Assembly (NCBI RefSeq): GCF_050633125.1
Contig: NZ_JBOEFX010000048.1
Span: forward strand, 10,767-74,766
Length of the DNA: 64,000 bases
Direction: 5' to 3'
Source of the DNA: Lewinella sp050633125
GTDB lineage: Bacteria; Bacteroidota; Bacteroidia; Chitinophagales; Saprospiraceae
This document shows positions 54,987 to 63,871 of the stretch, in pieces. Under the pieces are notes generated by a model. That model saw nothing but the letters and a program-made list of their open reading frames with translations. It was not told where the DNA came from and did not search any database. Each line of letters starts with the position of its first letter. Positions within the stretch are counted from its first letter, which is position 1. The translations under genes were made by a program, and so were the position numbers.

Positions 54987-55844
54987 CTAGCGGCGCAATC
55001 TATTCCAAATAGCCTTCCTGCGCCAAATCAATACGCCAAGTAGTAATAACAAAGGCCAAATACTCAATATTCCCAAAAACAGGTTCTTGATGATCGATAC
55101 ACTGAAGCTAAGGCTGTCACCGATGTCATCCCCGAATCGGCTCCACCATGGGCTAGCTGCCTGTTCTTCTTTTTGCTCATAAAGCTCCAATTGAATAGTG
55201 CTCATCGCTGACCGCTGCGTCAAGTAGCGCAAGCGTCCTTCCTGTGCTTCTATTTCTTCCTGTAAGCGACGAATTTGCTCTTCTGCTAGCAGAATCTCTT
55301 CCACTGTTTTGGCTTTTGTACGCAAAATTTCTTCGTAACGATCCCGCACTGCTTTCTTGGTCTTCAATCGGCTTTTTACATCAATGTATTCCTCGGTTAC
55401 ATCCTGGGTCGTTACTTGCTGATAATTGACCTCAACCGCCATTTTCATTATACTGTCCAGTACCCACTGAAAGTCTTGGGCCGGTACCCGCAAACTCAAC
55501 GATACTTGTTCCTGATAAGAATAATGCTGCCAGTTCAAATCGCCCAGGTAGCCTGCCTTTTGTTCTACCAATCGCTCAATAGCTTTCACGCGCTGGTTGA
55601 TATCAACGACCTCCATTCGACATTCGGCGGTACGGAGAAGCACCCGTTCTTGTATTTCACTGGGTGGTGTCAGGGGTGGTGCCTGTGAAGTACGAGGAGG
55701 TTCTTGATCACCCTCATAACTCTTAGCATCATACTCTTCCATTTCGCTCGGTGCTGATTGGGAATCATAATTGGCTCCTTCTTGTGAGCAAGCGAGTAGA
55801 CTTGCGCTCAGCGCTACGATAAAAAGGATGTTTCGTAAATACAT
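54987..55844 (-). CDS. DUF4349 lipoprotein with C-terminal membrane segment
   Basis: A 285-residue protein with lipoprotein signal (MYLRNILFIVALSASLLAC). DUF4349 features are visible: VLLRTAECRMEVVDINQRVKAIERLVEQKAGYLGDL, SLSLRVPAQDFQWVLDSIMKMAVEV, then a coiled coil (~185-215) and a C-terminal membrane segment (NLFLGILSIWPLLLLLGVL) with basic end. The role of the family is unknown; the layout suggests an envelope-anchored protein. Confidence 0.85.
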   Translation of the reverse strand: MYLRNILFIVALSASLLACSQEGANYDSQSAPSEMEEYDAKSYEGDQEPPRTSQAPPLTPPSEIQERVLLRTAECRMEVVDINQRVKAIERLVEQKAGYLGDLNWQHYSYQEQVSLSLRVPAQDFQWVLDSIMKMAVEVNYQQVTTQDVTEEYIDVKSRLKTKKAVRDRYEEILRTKAKTVEEILLAEEQIRRLQEEIEAQEGRLRYLTQRSAMSTIQLELYEQKEEQAASPWWSRFGDDIGDSLSFSVSIIKNLFLGILSIWPLLLLLGVLIWRRKAIWNRLRR

Positions 55845-55904
55845 AGTGGTGTTTTTTTATTCCGAGTGGATAGATGCAGTTCGCAAGAAATTTGCATAAG
55901 CGGT

Positions 55905-56090
55905 ATTGTTAACGAGGTGTCAATATCCACCCTCGGTTCTGTGAACCGGTCCCGCCAGCGGGACACAGCAGGGGTTGCTAGTGGGTGTGCTGTCCTTTGC
56001 TCTTGTAGAGGTTATCCCAAAGCACGAAAGGAGAGCATCATCGTTCAGACAGCCCACTCTCCGCAAAACACAGCCATTTCTTCCTTGCAT
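55905..56090. repeat. Palindrome-rich element, left copy, flanking the DUF559 gene
   Basis: It contains GGTTC TGT GAACC followed directly by GTCCCGC CA GCGGGAC (core about 55935-55965), two adjacent small hairpins. A further ~125 nt (CTGTCCT ... GCCCACTCTCC) aligns with the right copy at similar spacing. The region from 55845 to 56151 holds no other gene. Confidence 0.7.
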
Positions 56091-56151
56091 TTCTGAAGAA
56101 TCACTCCTAACTTAGGAACATTTGTTTTAGCTCTCAGAAAAATACGCGCTT

Positions 56152-56592
56152 ATGAAAAAGAAAGAATCGTCTCATTCTTTGGGTCACTTCAATTATAATC
56201 GACACCTTAAAAATTACGCCAATCGTAATCGTAAAAAACTCACAAAATCAGCCGCTGCTCTTTGGAAATACGTTCTACGCAATCGAAAAATGCTTGGCTA
56301 TCAATTCCGCCGCGAACGCCCCATTGGAAACTACATTGCGGATTTCGCCTGTCTTCCTCTTGGTTTAGTCATTGAAGTAGATGGTATCACCCATCAAAAC
56401 AAGCGACAAAAAGCTTATGATCTAAAACGGGATTTAATTCTTGCCGAATTGGGATTCACTACACTTCGCTTTTCCAGCCTAATGGTTCTTAATGACATTG
56501 GAGAAGTCAGAGGCCAAATAGCTAAATGGATAGAAGAGCATGCTACAATACCTCCTCCCCCACCACGGCAGCGTAAGAAACAGAAGAAATGA
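56152..56592 (+). CDS. DUF559 (Vsr-like) endonuclease domain protein
   Basis: A 146-residue basic protein. The nuclease-like core has Asp64 in NYIADFA and Glu75/Asp77 in IEVDG, with His81 close by, resembling the PD-(D/E)xK-type Vsr fold. The N-terminus (RHLKNYANRNRKKLTKSAAALW) is rich in Arg/Lys, as in DUF559 members. It ends with a proline stretch (PPPPPR) and a basic tail. It is flanked by two related palindromic elements in direct orientation, so it may be part of a small mobile cassette. Function of DUF559 genes is not settled. Confidence 0.85.
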   Translation: MKKKESSHSLGHFNYNRHLKNYANRNRKKLTKSAAALWKYVLRNRKMLGYQFRRERPIGNYIADFACLPLGLVIEVDGITHQNKRQKAYDLKRDLILAELGFTTLRFSSLMVLNDIGEVRGQIAKWIEEHATIPPPPPRQRKKQKK

Positions 56593-56635
56593 TTTTGTTT
56601 GGGACGGAGTCCATTACGCAGACTTGTCCTACCAA

Positions 56636-56825
56636 TTTGAGTATTCCACCTTCAATTCTGCGAACCGGTCCCGCCAGCGGGAATTCCACCCTCGGTTCTG
56701 TGAACCGGTCCCGCCAGCGGGACATATGGGTTACTTACTAGTAGTTACCTGTCCTCCGCTCGGGCGGAGGTGTCCGAAGGACGGAGGTGGGCCAGCCCTC
56801 GCTCAAACGGCCCACTCAGTGACGA
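56636..56825. repeat. Palindrome-rich element, right copy, flanking the DUF559 gene
   Basis: Two copies of the GAACC-GGTCCCGCCAGCGGGA core lie at 56644-56682 and 56684-56723, the first slightly degenerate. Then follow CCTCCGC TCGG GCGGAGG (56753-56770) and GTCC GAA GGAC hairpins. The rest aligns with the left copy at 55905-56090. The stretch from 56593 to 56918 has no other gene. Confidence 0.7.
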
Positions 56826-56918
56826 CTCCTCTCACAAACATAAATCACCATCGAAATCAAAACCGAAATCCTTACCTTCGCGTTTTGTATTTGAATAAAA
56901 AACCAACCTCCATCTCGT

Positions 56919-58310
56919 ATGCAATTTCGTACTGAACATGATAGTATTGGCCCCGTAGAAGTACCTGCTGATAAGTACTGGGCTGCACAGACCCAACGTT
57001 CCCTCGAAAATTTCCGTATTGGCGGGCAGCAAATGCCTATCGAAATTATCCGCGCTTTTGCCATTCTTAAGAAGGCTGCGGCCAAGACCAACACTGAACT
57101 AGGAGTTCTCGCTGCCGAAAAATCGGAACTCATTGGTAAGGTTTGTGACGAAATTACTGCTGGAAAACTAGATGATCAGTTTCCGCTAGTGGTTTGGCAA
57201 ACGGGTTCTGGTACGCAGAGTAATATGAACGTCAATGAGGTGGTTGCCAACCGCGGCCACGTCATGCAGGGAGGTAAGCTTACCGATACGAATAAAGTCC
57301 TCCATCCCAACGACGATGTCAACAAGAGCCAATCTTCTAATGATACTTTTCCTACGGCTATGCACATTGCTGCATTTACGGTCATCATGGAAACAACACT
57401 GCCCGGCCTCGAAAAACTTCGGGATACCCTCCAGGCAAAATCAGAAGCGCTCCAGAGTGTTGTTAAAATCGGACGTACTCACTTTATGGATGCGACTCCG
57501 TTGACGCTAGGACAGGAATTCAGTGGTTACGTTAGCCAGCTGAACCACGGTATCCGTGCGATCAAAAATACGCTTGCTCACTTGGCAGAGCTTGCCCTTG
57601 GGGGTACTGCTGTAGGTACAGGGTTGAACACGCCTCCGGGATATTCTGAATTGGTAGCCAAAAACATTGCAGACCTCACCGGGCTGCCTTTTGTCACTGC
57701 TGAGAATAAGTTTGAAGCCCTCGCGGCACACGATGCTATTGTGGAAGCTCACGGTGCATTGAAGACCGTAGCTTGCTCATTGATGAAGATTGGTAATGAT
57801 ATTCGGATGATCTCTTCCGGGCCACGTTCGGGTATTGGAGAGATTATCATTCCGGCTAACGAGCCTGGCTCTTCTATCATGCCGGGTAAGGTGAACCCTA
57901 CCCAGTCGGAAGCACTCACGATGGCTATGGCCCAGGTGGTAGGTAATGATGTTGCTATTAACATTGGCGGCATGACTGGCCACTTTGAGTTGAACGTCTT
58001 CAAGCCGATGATGATCTTTAACTTCCTGATGTCGGCTCGCTTGATTGGTGATGCGGCGGTCAGCTTTAACGACAATTGTGCGGCTGGCATAGAGCCTAAC
58101 AAGAAGCGGATCAAGGAACACTTGAACAACAGCTTGATGCTCGTGACGGCATTGAATACCAAGATCGGCTATGACAAAGCGGCCAAAATCGCGAAAAAAG
58201 CCTATAACGACGACACGACTCTTAAGGCTGCGGCCCTGGAATTGGGTTACCTCACTGCCGAAGAATTCGACGAATGGGTACGGCCTGAGGATATGATTGG
58301 GAGTTTGTAG
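56919..58310 (+). CDS. fumC: Fumarate hydratase class II
   Basis: A 463-residue enzyme of the fumarase/aspartase superfamily that hydrates fumarate to malate in the citric acid cycle. Conserved blocks are QTGSGTQSNMNVNEV, DDVNKSQSSNDTFPTAMH, and the superfamily signature GSSIMPGKVNPTQSE with the catalytic Ser. Length is normal. No other cycle gene is near, and no iron-sulfur class I fumarase is in the window. Confidence 0.97.
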   Translation: MQFRTEHDSIGPVEVPADKYWAAQTQRSLENFRIGGQQMPIEIIRAFAILKKAAAKTNTELGVLAAEKSELIGKVCDEITAGKLDDQFPLVVWQTGSGTQSNMNVNEVVANRGHVMQGGKLTDTNKVLHPNDDVNKSQSSNDTFPTAMHIAAFTVIMETTLPGLEKLRDTLQAKSEALQSVVKIGRTHFMDATPLTLGQEFSGYVSQLNHGIRAIKNTLAHLAELALGGTAVGTGLNTPPGYSELVAKNIADLTGLPFVTAENKFEALAAHDAIVEAHGALKTVACSLMKIGNDIRMISSGPRSGIGEIIIPANEPGSSIMPGKVNPTQSEALTMAMAQVVGNDVAINIGGMTGHFELNVFKPMMIFNFLMSARLIGDAAVSFNDNCAAGIEPNKKRIKEHLNNSLMLVTALNTKIGYDKAAKIAKKAYNDDTTLKAAALELGYLTAEEFDEWVRPEDMIGSL

Positions 58311-58434
58311 GGGCGTGGTGGTTTTATCACATAGACTCATAGGTTTTCACATAGCCACATAGGTGATTCTTGTACTGAACACGGAGACGCTGAGATACGG
58401 AGTTTTTAATTCCTGTTGCGTCTCCGTGGTGTTT

Positions 58435-58581
58435 TTTTTGTGCGCAGGCCAGCAGGCCGAAGCGCGGGGCGCGGAGCGACCAAGGACAAGCTGGCGTAGC
58501 GGTAGTGCGCAGCGCCAGCAAGCACTAGTAGTGGAGCAAGCGGTGGCGCGCGCAGCGCCGACATGGCCCCTAAAACCGAAA
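58435..58581. other. GC-rich island in the fumC/peptidase gap
   Basis: About 145 nt of clearly GC-rich sequence, unlike the flanking ~45% GC genes, with repeated GCGCAGCGCC and GCGCGGGGCGCGG-like motifs. It ends 1 nt from the peptidase stop. A plus-strand open frame covers it but has no family. The upstream part (58311-58434) has repeated ACATAG words and two arms related to ACGGAGACGC. Confidence 0.6.
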
Positions 58582-60642
58582 CTATTCCCCTTCTTCTTCC
58601 TCCTTGCCGGAATAGGTTTCGAACCAAGCTAACGTGTGGGCTATTTTCGTAATCAGGTTGCTAGGGCGAGAAGCGATGCCATGGCTTGCACCTGGGATTT
58701 CTACCAAAACGGTCTCAATTTTTCTCAACTTCAGGGCGTGGTACAACTGTTTGGCTTCACTTGGTGGTGTCCGGAGGTCGTTCATGCCTACCATCACCAT
58801 GGTGGGAGTTTGGATGTTTTCTACCAATGACAATGGTGAAAAGCGCCAGTAATCTTCTACATTTTCCCAGGGTTGACCCTTGATGCGGTAGTTGGCGTAG
58901 CCATAATAATTGTCTGCCACTAGGGTTTTACTGATCCAATTGACGACTGGTTTGGCTACAACGGCCGCGCGAAAACGATTGTTCTTGCCAACCATCCAGG
59001 CCGTCATAATACCGCCAGCGCTACCACCCGTGACGTAGAGCTGGTCTTCGTCGATGAGGTTTTCTTTCAGTAAATAATCTACACCATCCATGACGTCTTG
59101 GTAATCTTCGCCGGGGTAATTGTGGAACAACAAATTGGCAAATTCTTCGCCATAGCCGGTACTTCCCCGTGGATTGGGATAAAACACAAGGTAGCCCGCC
59201 GCCGCGTAAAGTTGCATTTCCGCCGAAAAACGAGCACCATAATTGAGGATGGGGCCACCGTGGTTTTCTACCAACAGTGGGTACTTTTTGGCCGGGTCAT
59301 ACGCTGGTGGTTTGACGATCCAGCCCTGGATGGTGCGTCCGTCGAAGGAAGAGGTGTATTTCACTTCTTCCACCTGGCCCAATTCCCGGTAAGTGAGTAG
59401 GTCGTTGTTTAGTTTGGTGAGCAATTTTGGTTCGGCTTGCCCTGTGTTGAGAAGTGCAATATCGGCGGGTCGGCTGGTACTGGTATGCGTAAAAGCGATG
59501 GTTCCATCAGTAGCGACCGAAAAAGAGCCGCTAGCATACGGTCTGCCGATGGTGGTGCCTCCCATTTGGTTAGCGAGATCTTTTTGTACTCCATTGGTGC
59601 TAATATATGCGATTTTCGTATCGCCCCAATCGTCGTAGGTAAAGTAGAGCCCGTTGCCGTCTTTGGCCCATTGAATATTTTCGATACTACGGTCGATATT
59701 TGCAGAAATATTGCGCTTGTTTTCGCCTTTTTTGTCCATCAAATACAAATGGGTCACTTGGTAAGCTTGCACCTTGTCTTCGTAACTGAGGTAAGCGATG
59801 GTATTGCCGTCAGGGGAGGCTTGTGGGCTATAATCGGGTCCTTTTCTTTCCGTAAGGGCAGTGATTTCGCCGGTATTTACCGTTAATTGATATATTTCGC
59901 TGTTGCGAAAATCGTATTCCCAATCTTCGTTGCGATTAGCAGAGAAATAAATCGACTCCCCGTCTGGTGACCAGGAAAGGCTGCCACGGTGGTTGAAATC
60001 ACCACTGCTCAACTGACGAGCGCTGCCCCCTTCGGCAGGAATGACAAAAATGTGGGTAAACCCTGGCTTGAGGTAACCACGTCCATCGGCTTCATGCTTG
60101 AGGCGGTCGGTGATGCGAGGGCTATCGGCCCACTTGGCACCTTTAGGCTTGGCAGGCATCTTAGCAATCACGGGTGGTGACTGGTTGACCATCATCGTAA
60201 ATGCGATCATGGTACCATCGGCAGACCAGCTAAGGCTGCCTGGGCTGTTCTCTAACTGCGACAAGCGGGCGATACGGCTGGTATTCACCCAGTAAACATA
60301 TATTTCGGAGCCTTCATCGGTGCTACTTGTAAACACGAGGCGATCACCGGTGGGTGACCAACGTGGTGAAGACTCGCTGCCCTCTCTAGTAGTTAATTTT
60401 TGATGATTACTACCGTCAGCGTCCATGATCCAGAGTTGCCCGACAGAGCGATCTTTCATGATATCAAAGCCCATTCTGCGATAGACGATGTGCTCACCGT
60501 CTGGTGAAATTTGTGGATCACTGGCATATTCCAACTCAAAAACATCGAGGTAGGAAAAAGGAGAAATCTCTGTTGTTTGCAGGGCCGCTCCTTGAATAAA
60601 CAGGAAAGTGACGAGTAGTAAGAAAAGGGTACGTGTAAGCAT
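58582..60642 (-). CDS. S9 family serine peptidase (dipeptidyl/acylaminoacyl peptidase type)
   Basis: A 686-residue secreted peptidase with signal MLTRTLFLLLVTFLFIQGAAL. An N-terminal beta-propeller (~40-410) has repeated SPDGE-IVY, SPTGDRLVF and SADGTMIAF blades. The C-terminal hydrolase domain has the nucleophile in TGGSAGGIMTAWM, the Asp in GMNDLRTPPSEAKQL, and the His in GASHGIASRPSN. It removes peptides from the N-terminus of oligopeptides or cleaves after selected residues. It acts in the periplasm or outside. Confidence 0.93.
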   Translation of the reverse strand: MLTRTLFLLLVTFLFIQGAALQTTEISPFSYLDVFELEYASDPQISPDGEHIVYRRMGFDIMKDRSVGQLWIMDADGSNHQKLTTREGSESSPRWSPTGDRLVFTSSTDEGSEIYVYWVNTSRIARLSQLENSPGSLSWSADGTMIAFTMMVNQSPPVIAKMPAKPKGAKWADSPRITDRLKHEADGRGYLKPGFTHIFVIPAEGGSARQLSSGDFNHRGSLSWSPDGESIYFSANRNEDWEYDFRNSEIYQLTVNTGEITALTERKGPDYSPQASPDGNTIAYLSYEDKVQAYQVTHLYLMDKKGENKRNISANIDRSIENIQWAKDGNGLYFTYDDWGDTKIAYISTNGVQKDLANQMGGTTIGRPYASGSFSVATDGTIAFTHTSTSRPADIALLNTGQAEPKLLTKLNNDLLTYRELGQVEEVKYTSSFDGRTIQGWIVKPPAYDPAKKYPLLVENHGGPILNYGARFSAEMQLYAAAGYLVFYPNPRGSTGYGEEFANLLFHNYPGEDYQDVMDGVDYLLKENLIDEDQLYVTGGSAGGIMTAWMVGKNNRFRAAVVAKPVVNWISKTLVADNYYGYANYRIKGQPWENVEDYWRFSPLSLVENIQTPTMVMVGMNDLRTPPSEAKQLYHALKLRKIETVLVEIPGASHGIASRPSNLITKIAHTLAWFETYSGKEEEEGE

Positions 60643-60913
60643 TTGCTGAATTGATTTTGGTTTGATTTTGCCAATATGACAGAGAGGTACGGGGCGCTTC
60701 GCACTCCTTGGGTAGAAAGTATAGAGATTGAGAAGCCATCACTGATTAATTTATAATATCAGCCTAAGACTCAGCTAATTTATAAAAAAAACTTCCAGAT
60801 AAGTGGGCTTTGGTCAAAGGATATACAATGATTTGGTGTCATAACATAGTAAATCGAAAATGAACTCTTTACATTTAATTAACTTGCGCACCAGATTATC
60901 GTAAATACTAACA

Positions 60914-61606
60914 ATGGACTTTTCCCTTTTTCAAACCAACGTTGCTAACCCTACGTTCATCTCTACGGCCTACGCCATGCTCCTGGCTTTCATCCTGGGG
61001 TGTCTACTGGCTTTTACTTATGAGAAAACGACTGCCGAAATCCGGCTTTCTCACCATTTCTTGCAAGCCATGATTTTGGGTGCTATTGTAGCAGCTACCG
61101 TTATGCATGCTATTGGTGACAGTCTGGCCCGAGGGTTGGGTATGCTGGGTGCGCTGGCCATTATCCGGTTTCGCACATCTATTAGCAATCCTCGTAACAT
61201 CATTTTCATGTTTGCTGCGCTGGCTACAGGTATTGCTTGTGGTGTTTACGGTTTTAATGCGGCCTTTGCGGGGATGATGTCCTTTTGTGGAGCTGCTTTT
61301 GTTTTGCGCTATTCTCCTTTCGGGAAAACCCAGCAACTGGGAAGTATCCGCTTTAAACGCGATCGGGAAAATGCTTTTGATGAAAAAGATATCGAAACCA
61401 TCCTACTTCGATATTGCGAACGCATTGAGCTTAGTCAGCTACAACTTTCGGTCGAAGAGTTTACCGAACGAGAGCTTTTCCGCTACGAATACATTATGGT
61501 TCTAAAACCCAAAGCCAAGGAGGAAGACCTGCTGGAAGAAATTTTGGAAACGGGCATACTCTTTAATGTCAGAATTAACCGTAAACAACAAACCGAAGTG
61601 CTTTAG
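60914..61606 (+). CDS. DUF4956 membrane protein
   Basis: A 230-residue protein with about four membrane segments in residues 10-150 (AYAMLLAFILGCLLAF, FLQAMILGAIVAATVM, IIFMFAALATGIACGVYG, FAGMMSFCGAAFVL), a conserved GLGMLGALAIIRFRTSISNPRN stretch and a cytoplasmic C-terminal domain. DUF4956 genes are often linked with CotH and VTC (polyphosphate polymerase-like) genes in bacteria; the link is known but not its mechanism. Here it starts an operon with HlyD-like and outer-membrane-factor-like genes, with 4 nt to the next chosen start. Confidence 0.88.
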   Translation: MDFSLFQTNVANPTFISTAYAMLLAFILGCLLAFTYEKTTAEIRLSHHFLQAMILGAIVAATVMHAIGDSLARGLGMLGALAIIRFRTSISNPRNIIFMFAALATGIACGVYGFNAAFAGMMSFCGAAFVLRYSPFGKTQQLGSIRFKRDRENAFDEKDIETILLRYCERIELSQLQLSVEEFTERELFRYEYIMVLKPKAKEEDLLEEILETGILFNVRINRKQQTEVL

Positions 61607-61610
61607 TATT

Positions 61611-62606
61611 ATGAAAATCAACCCAGTATACGTTCTGATGTTGATTGGATTGCTCGTTCTTGTTCCAATAGCGCGAAAGATTCAGCAACGACCTACTGCC
61701 TTTTATGGCATTGCCGAAAACCAAGATATTGACCTCAGTCTAGAGTATGCTGTAATGGTCAAACGCATATTGGTGAAGGAAGGCGAAGCTGTGAAATCCG
61801 GCCAATTACTGATGGTATTGGAGCGCACCAATATTCCTTTCCTCCGTGCGAGCTTAATCCAAGAAAAAAAGCAACTAAGCGCCGAGCGGGAGGAGATACT
61901 AACCAAGAGTAGGAATCGCCGCCAAGAACTGGATCAAGCGCAAACAACCGCTGTTTTTGAACTAGAGAACCAGCTTACCCAACTAACTGCCGAGCAAGCC
62001 CAAAATGATCGTCTGGTTCAGGGCCTCGAAAGCATTAATACAAACAGTTCATTCACAACCAGTGAGACTCCAGAAATCGCTGCTCTCCGCGCCGAGCAAG
62101 CAACCGTTGCCCAGCCTTATGTTTTGCAAAAAAGCAACCTGCAAAAAGAAACCCAGGCTGAGCTAAACAGCCTGACAGCGCGATTGGAAAAGATAGACCT
62201 GGAACTGGCGGAGCTAGAACGCGAATTTCAGACACTGGAGCTCAAATCCCCCATCGACGGGGTTATTGGAAAAGTTAACTTTGTTCCTGGTGAACAACCC
62301 TCTTCGCGCGAAACACTCCTCAACATTTACCGTCTGCACCCTGATCAAGTGACGACCTATATTCCAGAAGGCCAACTGACAAGTCTAGAATTAGGAGACA
62401 CTCTAATCGTCCGTTCGGTCCAAGATCAAGAATACGTCATCAGTGGTCAAATCATTGGCTTGGGCAACAAAATCCGCGAGCTCCCTATACGAATGCGCCG
62501 CGATCCTACAGTACAAGCTTGGGGCCGAGAGGTCTTATTAAAAATCCCTGTAGATAACCTCTTGATGCAAGGAGAACGGGTCTTGATTGAACAAATTATA
62601 GAGTAG
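61611..62606 (+). CDS. HlyD-like periplasmic adaptor protein
   Basis: A 331-residue protein from the ATG at 61611 (MKINPVYVLMLIGLLVLVP); a longer frame at 61566 would overlap the DUF4956 gene. One N-terminal membrane segment, then a lipoyl-type half domain (MVKRILVKEGEAVKSGQLLMVLE), a long coiled coil (~75-215), the second half (LKSPIDGVIGKVNFVPGEQ), and a beta-barrel-like part. This layout is that of membrane-fusion proteins in tripartite export. It ends 2 nt before the next gene. Confidence 0.88.
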   Translation: MKINPVYVLMLIGLLVLVPIARKIQQRPTAFYGIAENQDIDLSLEYAVMVKRILVKEGEAVKSGQLLMVLERTNIPFLRASLIQEKKQLSAEREEILTKSRNRRQELDQAQTTAVFELENQLTQLTAEQAQNDRLVQGLESINTNSSFTTSETPEIAALRAEQATVAQPYVLQKSNLQKETQAELNSLTARLEKIDLELAELEREFQTLELKSPIDGVIGKVNFVPGEQPSSRETLLNIYRLHPDQVTTYIPEGQLTSLELGDTLIVRSVQDQEYVISGQIIGLGNKIRELPIRMRRDPTVQAWGREVLLKIPVDNLLMQGERVLIEQIIE

Positions 62607-62608
62607 AC

Positions 62609-63871
62609 ATGATGAAGAATTTGTACAAAGGGGTGGTGCTGTATATCCTGATAATTTGTAATCTCCTTGTTTCAGCTCAACAAACGGCCACCAGTACTGA
62701 CATCCTCGGCACGGCACTACAAGACGAGGCCTACCAACAGCAATTAGGCACCGATGCTTTCTTCAACCAATCATCGCTAGACATCCCCTATTTAGAAGAG
62801 TTGGAGTTTCGTACAGAAACCCACGAATTTGACCCCAGCCTACAGGAGTATGCACTGCGATTCAAATTCAACTCTCGGCGGCAAGTCAAGGTGCAAAAAG
62901 GGATCAATCAAGGAGAGCGCACCCTTCGCTACTACGCACAACAAGCCTATCTGGAGGAGTTGCTCTTCCATCGCTACCAATTATTGATTGATGTCTGGTA
63001 TCATCAGCAAAAGTTGGAAACATCAAATACACAAATGCCCTGGTATCAGGATCAGGAACAGCTCATCAGGCAACGCATTGCCCAGCGTGGGCAACGTAGT
63101 TATGATGATCTTCTGAAACTCGAAGATGATCGTTTGGCATTTCGTCAGCAGCATTCAGAAAGCAGCCAAAAGTTACAACTCCTGACCAGGCTTGGCAATA
63201 ACTGGTTGGATACCCCAGTTGACAGTATCGTCTTTCCCACTTTGCCTGAGCCAACAGACATTGCCCTTTATTGGCAAGAATGGCAGTTGGACACGCTCGT
63301 TTTACCCTGGTCGGTGCAGGCTCAAAAAACACAGAAAGAATTGGTCTCCCTCGAATTGGCCGCAGAACAGGCGGAGGAACGCAACCGGCTCAACTTTCTC
63401 CAAATCCGCTACCAAGGAGATGACAACCCTATTCTTAAAGAACAACTTACGCTGGGTGTAGGCTTCACACTCCCTTTTCGGTCGGCTCGGAGTGTGAAAA
63501 ACCAATACCTATTGCTGGAACAGCGAGAAGAAGCTTGGCAAGAAGCGGAGAAAACCCGAAGCTGGCTGGAAAAATTACGCTCCGCAGAGGGGCAACTCGC
63601 CAGCCAGCTGGACAATTACCAACGGGCAAAAACAAGCCTGGAGGATTACATGAACCAATTTGCTCCTCAGCGTTTGGTGGAGCTGGGCGTTACCGAACCT
63701 GAATTATTGCTGCGCGCTCAAGGAGGTATCTTTTACCGACAGCAGCTTTTGCTGGAAGAGCAGCAGCAGCTTTATCAGGACTATTTGGAAGTACTTCTGC
63801 TTTCTGGCCGTCTTGGTCAGGCGCCATATCGAAATTGGTTGAGTGTTGAGCGGGAGGAGATTGGTCGGTAG
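62609..63871 (+). CDS. Outer-membrane-factor-like (TolC-like) protein
   Basis: A 420-residue protein with a signal peptide (MMKNLYKGVVLYILIICNLLVSA). The mature part is mostly helical and Gln/Glu/Arg-rich, with two long helical halves (LRYYAQQAYLEELLFHRYQ, and ESSQKLQLLTRL...), and short beta-like stretches (FRFKFNSRRQVKVQKG, LGVGFTLPFRSARS), as in TolC-type proteins, though divergent. The position after the HlyD-like gene supports the role of an outer-membrane channel. A VTC or CotH gene may follow beyond the window. Confidence 0.75.
   Translation: MMKNLYKGVVLYILIICNLLVSAQQTATSTDILGTALQDEAYQQQLGTDAFFNQSSLDIPYLEELEFRTETHEFDPSLQEYALRFKFNSRRQVKVQKGINQGERTLRYYAQQAYLEELLFHRYQLLIDVWYHQQKLETSNTQMPWYQDQEQLIRQRIAQRGQRSYDDLLKLEDDRLAFRQQHSESSQKLQLLTRLGNNWLDTPVDSIVFPTLPEPTDIALYWQEWQLDTLVLPWSVQAQKTQKELVSLELAAEQAEERNRLNFLQIRYQGDDNPILKEQLTLGVGFTLPFRSARSVKNQYLLLEQREEAWQEAEKTRSWLEKLRSAEGQLASQLDNYQRAKTSLEDYMNQFAPQRLVELGVTEPELLLRAQGGIFYRQQLLLEEQQQLYQDYLEVLLLSGRLGQAPYRNWLSVEREEIGR

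Noticed and set aside
58363..58632. An 89-residue plus-strand frame over the GC-rich island
   Set aside because: It is Arg/Ala-rich from base composition and runs into the peptidase gene; no coding support.
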